64,000 nucleotides of DNA. Source: Parasitella parasitica (taxonomy: Eukaryota; Mucoromycota; Mucoromycetes; Mucorales; Mucoraceae). Below the pieces are notes generated by a model. That model had not been told where the DNA came from. It did no database searches and saw only the letters and a list, made by a program, of their open reading frames with translations. The stretch is from assembly GCA_025201805.1 (NCBI GenBank), contig MU619249.1:165605-229604 (forward strand). The letters are read 5' to 3'. The position numbers and the translations under genes are program-made. Below, in pieces: positions 56,783 to 64,000 of this stretch. Each line of letters starts with the position of its first letter. The first letter of the stretch is position 1.

Positions 56783-59289
56783 TTAACAAGCAGGTAAATA
56801 TGCTCGACAAACAGGACATTCTAGTTTGATCCTCATCCACTATCAAAGAAATTTAATATTTTGATCTGGTAGGCAATTTGACTTTTTATAATATATATAT
56901 ACCTTCTCCAGACATTCAGTATGGAACATATGGTGACAGGGTGTCATCATATAATTTGTCCTCGACAACACATTGAGGCTAGAATGACCATGGCTATTCG
57001 TGTCTATAGGCAGCATACAAATAGCACAATCCTTTGGCTGCTGTGCTTTACTGTCTGGGTTTTCAGTTGTTTCTTCATCGTCTACTGCGATGATTGGATG
57101 GTAGTTGTACGTCTGGGGTAAATAACGAGATGGTACAAAGAATCTAGGGCCAAATGAATCTTGGAGGAACAAAACGATGACCTGCAGTGCCACATAAGCG
57201 ACAAGAGCGTATACCCAAGGTGTGCTTTCGTGGCCAACTAAATTTTTGGGACATCCATAAAAGTACAATGGAATACTTAGACGAGTTGTGCTCATAACTA
57301 GAATGTAACGATGGCTGAGAGGATGTCTACAGCCTCTAGTGACATTTCGTACAATTTGCGGCACCCAAAATGAGTAGAACAGAAATCCCAGTGTCCCTAC
57401 AATGACATTTTGTACAAATGCTGATCTGGTTACTGACTGATAAAATAAGAAAAGTCCGAGCAGTAATATAGCGTATAGTCTATAATACAGGTAGGTGATG
57501 TCTCGTTGAGGATTTGGTACCTCGGTTGTATCAGGTCTCCTCACGTTAGCTACAGGTATGAGATTCTCACTGTCAGGAGCACGTTGATCAGTACCAAACT
57601 CGGCAGGAGGAGTAGGAGAACTAGGACGAATAGATTCTGGTCTCTGTATTCTCCACACGACCAGTAAATAACGCATACCAAAGACAGATACCAGTACAAA
57701 TGTGAAGAATGCTGCAGTAGCAAATGGTATAAACACATTTTCAATCACTACACCTGTCGTAAGATAGAGTAAACACAAATAGCCATCCATGATTGCTTGC
57801 ATAGCAATAGTCCAGTAAGACACATTAGATACACTCTATATCATTTAGTCAAGTTCAGTATACGACTATACTGGAACCACCATGTCCTTACCGATGGAGT
57901 GGGCGTGTATTCCATTTGGCGAATCAGCGAAAATATCTGTATCACAGCAATAACACTCGCGATGCCAGCATATATCACCGCTTTATTGTAATAATTTTCG
58001 ATTTTGATGCCATCAGTTTTTCTGCTAGAAATCAGTAGCTGGCAATTGGAAGAATACATTTCAGTGGATATCAAGAGAGGTGGAGGGCTGATTGTGGAAA
58101 TGCCTAGAGGAAATTCAAGCTCTATATTCAAGGTCGAGTAAGTCTCCACATTCATACGCTCTTGGCAAAAATCACAGACCCATTTCGTATTCTAATAATT
58201 CAGACATTTGAATGTTGGAAGGCACCGGCTGTAATTGGCCAAAGAATTGAAAATTGCAGGTAAACGGTAAATTCGTTGTATCTTCAGAATCGCCTAGCCC
58301 TTGCCAATCCCAATATTTCTCTTGGTTTAATTCCTGAATCCTCTTTTCGATCTGCTCGTCAATTACATATCTAGTAGAAACGAGTGTGTCATTGGTGGGA
58401 AGCATGTGCAGTAAATCATCTAAAGGAATAGCAAGCCTATTCACGAGAATTGGTGTCAGTAAATAAAGTAAAGTTTTAACCTCAAAAAACACGCATTACC
58501 CCTCTGGAACAGCCATCATGTACAGCGACCCGTTGTTCAAGAAATGTACACCTCCTGCCAACAGTAATGCACCAGAATCGCTCTTACCTGCATCTTTAAG
58601 GCGAATGTATCCCTTTGTAAATGTAAAGTTAGATACGTTTTTTAAAAATTTCAATGTTAGAGTACTAGGGCTACCTCAATGTAATTGATATTTTTATCCA
58701 ATGTAATTGTGGATTTTAAATTTAGCGTGAAAGAACCAGGTCCATCAAACTGAAATGTCTTTCTAGCCTGTTCCATTTCGGTCCTATTAATGTAGCCGGG
58801 TACGCTAATGTTGCTATTCTCCCATTCACCTAAAATAAATGAAGTGTGAGATGTCTAGTATACAAGATCAAATGCTTTAGCGCACAACTATTTGTACCTC
58901 TAAAGATGCCTGTGATGTTGTGGTAAAAAAGTGAGTCTGATCCTCCTTCAATAGCCCATAAATCATGCAGAGGCGCTTCTACCGAGACAGGTAAAGGCTA
59001 TTAAATGTATATATGAATATGCATTGACACTTTGCTGTGGAATTTTTCTTGTGTTTACATGAGTAACATTGACACCGAACGTCAAGTTATCCAGTAGCTC
59101 TTTTTCGTGCTGTAAATCGTCCAGTACATCACTTTTTGTCGGCTTTCCAGTTCTAGCAGAAGTATCGTCTGAAAAGTTGAAGAATAAGAAAGCGAGTAAA
59201 AACAGAAGCATGTAGAAGCTCGTTCTCTGTGTCTGCTGTTCTCTCGCTACTCTGAGTTGTTCATTTGTTGGAACTGCTGCTGTGTCCAT
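56783..59289 (-). CDS. Multi-spanning RING-H2 ubiquitin ligase, Tul1/Dsc1-like
   Basis: Many exons from ATG 59289, about 750 aa. MDTAAVPTNEQ is followed by a membrane segment (FYMLLFLLAFLFFNF). A luminal region carries N-glycan sites (NLTFGV, NITGIF, NISVPG) and conserved text (ITLDKNINYIEGYIRLKDAG, GGVHFLNNGSLYMMAVPEG). Several membrane helices follow (IYAGIASVIAVIQIFSLIRQ, FATAAFFTFVLVSVFGMRYL, LYAILLLGLFLFYQSVTRSA, VYALVAYVALQVIVLFLQ). The C-terminal RING-H2 is CAICMLPI...MMTPCHHMFHTECLEK joined across an intron to WMRIKLECPVCRAYLPAC, stop 56783-56785. This is the layout of Tul1/Dsc1, the Golgi-endosome ligase of the Dsc complex that handles unassembled membrane proteins and, in some fungi, SREBP processing. 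Divergent from the BAR gene, with 182 bp between the starts. Confidence 0.9.
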
Positions 59290-59471
59290 ATTTTGCTATT
59301 TGCCCATATAATAACCAAGATACCGTACAACAAGAAAGAAAGAGGAAAATGAGAATGATGGCCCAGCTTCAAGTCACAGTGATACAGCAACCTGCATTAT
59401 ACAGTAATAAAAGCTTGGTTAAGCATCTGGTTTCATTTCTGTCCTTCTTCCCAGTACATACCTACCTACTT

Positions 59472-60823
59472 ATGTCGAATCTTTCTGCTACCGCTGATTG
59501 CAACTCGACTCTTTCCAAGGTCAACACTTCTGATGCTTCTCCAATTGAGAAGACTCCAGCTGCTCTTGTGGAACAAGAACCCAAGGCGCTTGAAAAAGAT
59601 AACCTAGATGTTGGTGCCAAGAAGCCCGAACAAGGCCACAAAGAGATTCATGTAGCCCAAGATGAACCTGCCTCTGCTTCCGCTACAGCTACAGCTACAG
59701 CTAATGATAATACCATCAATAGACGCAATAGCGCCATTCATCCTTCGGCCATTTTGGAAACAACAATGGAGGGCTTGGCCACCATAACACATAAAATCAA
59801 CCCTCTCACACGAAAACTTGGCAAGGGACTGGGACAAGTGAGACAAGTAAGTGAATGGTTTTACAACCCCCCCCTCCCGCTTTGAATTGACCAAATAACA
59901 TTGGGCATAGTTTGCGCAAGAAAAACTTGGTACAGCAGATGATATCACCGAGTTGCCTAACGAATACAAGGATTTAGAAAAGGTAAAGTGATCATCAGCA
60001 TAAGTACATATGTCACGAGGTAACACTGTATGTAGCGGATTGACGCAGTTGCACAAGTCCATCAAAATCTCCTCAAAGTAGCCAAGACGTACAACACTCC
60101 TAACTATGATTACCCGGTTCAGATCCAAGAGTCTCTTATTGGATTCACAAACACTGTGACAAACCAGATCCAGCAATTAAGAAGTAAGCCTGAGCAACGT
60201 GCACAGACAATCGAACATCCCAAGACTCTCTCCCACGCCATCGGCCGTGTTGCTACTGATGGAGCCATGCTAGTCGGGCAGGACGAATCTTTTGGTGCCG
60301 CTCTTAGCAAGCTTGGTGATGTTTCCAACAAATTGGGAGATGTCAGGCTTGCCATGGACAGCGAAGTTGTCAGCAAATTCAATACACCTATGCAGGTTAC
60401 ACTCAAGACAGCTATTGAAGGCGCTTATAAGGCAAGACGTACTGTTCAATCGAAACGCTTGGCTCTTGATGCAGCAAAGACCAATTACCGGGAATCACCT
60501 ACAAACAAGTTGGATGAGGCTCGCCGAGAGGTGGAGCAAGCTGAAGATCAATTTGTTGGAGCAGTGGAGGAAGCCACTCAATCAATGAAAGCCGTATTAG
60601 AAGACGTGAGTAATTAAATATAGAAATGGATGGGGGAGGAAAAGAGCGCTAATAATACCTGTGGTGCATAATATAGCCTGAGCCTCTGCGTGATATAGCA
60701 GACTACGCTCGAATCCAACTTGCTTTCTTTACACACGCCCAAGATCTGTTCAGTGGATTAGTACCAGAGCTGGAGGAAATTCGAGTGACTCAAGAGTCCA
60801 TGTATCGTGACACTGATGAATAG
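59472..60823 (+). CDS. BAR-domain protein, Gvp36-like
   Basis: Exons 59472-59846, 59911-59982, 60036-60605 and 60677-60823 give 387 aa. After a Ser/Ala/Glu-rich N-terminus come LETTMEGLATITHKINPLTR and KLGKGLGQVRQFAQEKLGTA, the usual BAR start. A three-helix coiled coil follows: RIDAVAQVHQNLLKVAKTYN, SLIGFTNTVTNQIQQLRSKP, AIEGAYKARRTVQSKRLALD, RREVEQAEDQFVGAVEEATQ, and IQLAFFTHAQDLFSGLVPEL. The form fits the yeast Gvp36 (BAR protein of Golgi and endocytic membranes) type. BAR dimers bind and bend membranes. It shares a short intergenic region with the Tul1-like gene, which may mean co-regulation of two Golgi proteins; not shown. Confidence 0.88.
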
Positions 60824-61019
60824 CTGCGTACAATTATATATCATGAATCGGTCATGAACAACGGCTAATGCTTGTATATACGAAATTGTGTAGATCACAT
60901 GGCTTGCATCACTCTACTTTTGGTTTCTGCCTCCCCCTCCCCCTTAATAAATTCAGTGCACCTCTTTTGATTTCTCTACATTTCTTTCTCTTGTTGCAAC
61001 ATTTTTTACATATTTTGTA
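60824..61019. other. Promoter region of the YML020W-like gene
   Basis: Short head-to-tail spacer behind the BAR gene. A C/T-rich stretch (60930-60945) and CTTTCTCTTG lie just before ATG 61020. No TATA box seen. Confidence 0.5.
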
Positions 61020-62285
61020 ATGTTTCGTAGCTGGTTCGCAACCCCTACTACTATAGACACCAAACCATTGTCTACCACTACTGAAAGCATTCCGGCAATC
61101 GACACAACAAGGATTCAGGGTGAAAAAACAATCAATCATACCCCATACACAAGCATCGCTACAATGACCATGATGGTAAGTCCAAAGGTACCTCCTTCAG
61201 CCAAATCAACGTCTGTCAATGTCAACATGGACGAGCGACACAGCTTTGTAAATAATGACTCTATCATATCATCAGAGTTTGAGATAGAACCTCTTCGATC
61301 AGCCTCTATATCACTATCAATCGAATTGGCCAAAAAGACTTCGTCTTCGTCGTTAAATAGCCCTTGCAGTGTTCATAACACAACAATAAGCAAACCCATA
61401 TTTATGCAGAAACCAGACAACATCACTCCGCAATCCAGCTTGCCCAAATATATTCAGCAACAACAACAACAACAACAACAACAACAAAGGCCTTCTTCCA
61501 TAGCAAGTCATTCTTCAAATTCATTATTACAGCGTATGGCTCATTCACCAAAGGCTGCACCAGCAACATTCTCGACTGGTGTATCTGCAAATGGGGAAAA
61601 CAATCTACACCAAGATGATGGCAGCAACAAATCCGCGGTTGTTGAAAGCCTATCAAGGCAAATCAATCCCCCCTCAGTTGTGGAAGATATGGATGAATTG
61701 ACAGAGCAAGATATACATAACGTAACTAGCAGTACAACTACGCCCACTGTATCCATGAGCACCGCTACTGATGACGAGCAAGAAGATGCACAAGACCAGC
61801 ATCTATCCCAACATAATGTAGATTCCTCTCAATCGTCCACGTGTGAAAATAGGTTTATTCTCCAAAAGTCTTCTACAACTACGACTGCTGCCGTAAAAGA
61901 AAAAGGAGACGAAAAAGCTGTAGGATTTTGGTCTTGGCTTGGTTTTCCATCCTCGGAAAACGATAATATTACAACGAGGGGTGCAGTTGCTACTGTGGAA
62001 AAGAATTTAGCGTCAAAAGGAGACATTGTTCAGCAACAGCAGCAGCAACAGCAGCAGCAGCAGCAGCAGCAGGAGATTGAACCACAAGACGCAGAGGAGA
62101 CGTTCAACCTGAGAAATGAATTAGATTCAAATAATACGTCAACAGTAGCTGCTGCTGCTGCAACTGCATCATACACAGGCATAGAAAAGCCAAGTCAAAA
62201 AACCATGACCTCTACATGGTCATCGTTTTTATTTTCATCAAAACCGTCTTCCGCCCAGCGAAAACAAGCACAACAGAAACAACAA

Positions 62286-62327
<42 letters not shown>

Positions 62328-63905
62328 CAACCTGCCATTCCTGCGATAACAACTTTAGAAACAGCAGTACCAACCACAGCAGCTTCATCTGTAACGGCAG
62401 CAGCAGCAGCAACGTTAATAGCAGACGACTCGGCCTCTGATGCAAATCTTCGTAAAGTTAAAAGCGCATCGTCATTACCATCTTCACCATTATCAGCTAC
62501 ACAGACCCTACGATATTCAGCCTCGATTTCTTCTTTTCATCAACTACCCAAAAAGAAAAACTTTGTGCTGCCACCATTCGAATCGCAGTTCCTGGAAAAT
62601 GACGCAACAGATACAAACACGATATCAACGTCTAATGCATCCACAATCACAACCAGCAGTAGTAATTTGATTACCAAAGCGATGGATGCTATCAATTACA
62701 TCTTGATACCTGCTGCTGCTCCTACGACACCGTCGATGGAAGAAGAAAGCACCTCTAGCTGGATAGCAAAACGAATGCGAGCTAAATTCTCCAGTTTTGT
62801 TGAGGATTTGAAGCGGTCGACAGCTATTAAAGACCCTGTCCAATCTGCTATGTTGGATAAGCGTATTGTAGTTGTTGGAGTGCATGGCTGGTTTCCTATG
62901 AAGGTATGTGCACACATATATATCTACACACCTTTTTTTGGCTCACTCACTGTACATAGCTCGTGTCTAAAATGATTGGTGAGCCCACAGGAACATCGAT
63001 CAAGTTTTGTGAGCAGATGGCATTGGGTGTTAAACTCTATTTTGAATCTGAGCACCAGGTCACATTACCAGATGACGCTATTACACTAGTGCCTTTAGAA
63101 GGAGAAGGAAAAGTAGAGGATAGAGTGAATCAACTGTACACAAAGCTGATTGATAACTCAAAATGGCTGGAAGCAGTGTCATCGGCAGACGTAGTGCTAT
63201 GGGCGACACACTCACAGGGAACCCCAGTTTCCATCATGCTTCTGCAAAGATTGCTAGAGCGAGGACACATTCATGTTATTCGACAATCCATCTGCGTGCT
63301 TGCTATGGCGGGAATCTCAAATGGTCCCTTTCCTGCTTTAAAAGGCAGCCTTATTGTCAAGGTAAAATGCAGAGCAGAAAGTTTTCAGTACTTAATCACT
63401 CACGCTGTCTTTCATTTTTCCAGTATTTTGAAGCAGATGCCGCACGTGAACTGTTTGAATTCATGGATTCTAACAGCCCTATATCAGTAAATTTCCGCCA
63501 ATCACTTGCCTATGTACTAAAATGCGGAACAAAGATGGTGCTCACAGGCTCTATGCAAGATCAAGTGGTTCCATTATATTCTGCAATCATGTCATCGGTG
63601 AACCACTCTAGTATCTTGCGTTCTGTCTACATTGACGGCCATATTTATTCTCAGGATGACTTTTTGATTAACCTAATTGTATTCGCTCTGAAGTTGCGCA
63701 ACACGGGACTTTCTGACCATGACTTGCTGACGCACTTGAGTGAAGTATTAGCAGGTAGTCTTTATGCATTGGAGGGTGGTCACTCTACCATCTACGAGGA
63801 GTTGGAGGTTTACATGACAGCCATACGTTATACTTTTGAAACTGCACCTTTTGGTAAATATACTCGACGCACGTGCTCGCTATCACCACCACCACCACCA
63901 CCACC

Positions 63906-63999
<94 letters not shown>

Positions 64000-64000
64000 C
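61020..64000 (+). CDS. YML020W-like conserved fungal hydrolase, polyQ-rich, cut by window end
   Basis: Exons 61020-62903, 62960-63361 and 63424 onward. The first about 570 residues are Ser/Thr/Gln-rich, with three Gln runs (61460-61490, 62030-62071, 62277-62330). The conserved part begins at KRIVVVGVHGWFPMK (oxyanion-like HG) and LVSKMIGEPTGTSIKFCEQM, then VLWATHSQGTPVSIML (HSQG nucleophile-elbow serine), ICVLAMAGISNGPF, LFEFMDSNSPISVNFRQSLA, VLTGSMQDQVVPLYS and FALKLRNTGLSDHDLL, up to GGHSTIYEELEVYMTAIRY. It fits an uncharacterised alpha/beta-hydrolase-like fungal family (yeast YML020W). After TAPFG either GTAAAT at about 63854 is a donor or the frame runs on into a (CCA)(CAA) repeat to the window edge. 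Confidence 0.8.
63887..64000 (+). repeat. (CCA)n-(CAA)n repeat at window edge
   Basis: About seven CCA units, then at least 30 CAA units, reaching the last base. Either intronic after a GTAAAT donor or Pro-Gln coding. Its length beyond the edge is unknown; such long CAA runs are often collapsed or mis-sized in assemblies. Confidence 0.9.

Noticed and set aside
62195-62445. Minus-strand poly-Cys/poly-Ala frames
   Set aside because: Mirror of the Gln run in the YML020W-like gene.

Overview
The window reads as nuclear DNA of an early-diverging filamentous fungus, most likely Mucoromycota (Mucorales-like). Genes are dense on both strands. Introns are short (mostly about 45-80 nt) with GTAAGT-type donors and CTAAC/TGAAC-type branch sites. 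Intergenic DNA is AT-rich, and many regulators carry glutamine or asparagine runs. The products are fungal or opisthokont: BUD6, Ssh4/Ear1-type SPRY adaptor, Tul1/Dsc RING ligase, FSH1, Zn2Cys6 factor and PAK kinase. There is no rRNA, no convincing tRNA and no CRISPR array.

Layout. 0.3-1.3 kb: DMAP1-binding-domain protein. 1.3-3.6 kb: decayed coding scraps. 3.6-7.1 kb: PLP homeostasis protein and a TBC RabGAP. 7.1-10.2 kb: gene-poor repeat DNA with one unexplained open frame. 10.3-12.8 kb: convergent pair, SPRY adaptor and UBA-UBX protein. 13.6-14.3 kb: orphan ORF. 15.2-20.4 kb: BUD6 and a TRAIP-like RING/coiled-coil ligase. 21.4-24.9 kb: three small secreted proteins plus a dehydrogenase pseudogene, and a fourth family member at 32.4 kb. 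25.8-32.1 kb: serine racemase, C2H2 factor, an assembly gap and CCT5. 33.1-34.2 kb: decayed gene. 34.5-40.0 kb: mitochondrial uL16, Zn2Cys6 factor, FSH1-type hydrolase and a zinc alcohol dehydrogenase with a mitochondrial-type leader. 40.05-45.0 kb: about 5 kb of decayed repeats. 45.0-50.1 kb: PFK-2/FBPase-2 and a bHLH factor. 50.8-64 kb: acidic PIP-box-like protein, CIA2, double-CRIB PAK-like kinase, Tul1-type ligase, BAR protein and a YML020W-like hydrolase running off the right edge.

Most genes are housekeeping. Loose themes are ubiquitin and endomembrane quality control (Ssh4-like, UBXN1-like, TRAIP-like, Tul1-like) and polarity or membrane traffic (TBC, BUD6, PAK, BAR). They do not form a cluster. 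The most unusual content is the dispersed family of two-cysteine secreted proteins, probably beta/gamma-crystallin-like, whose members share a TATA motif and often a repetitive A/C-rich leader. Next is the PAK-like kinase, which has two CRIB motifs, a myristoylation-type N-terminus and an altered catalytic loop. Exon structures were worked out by eye from splice signals and reading frames. No database search was possible.
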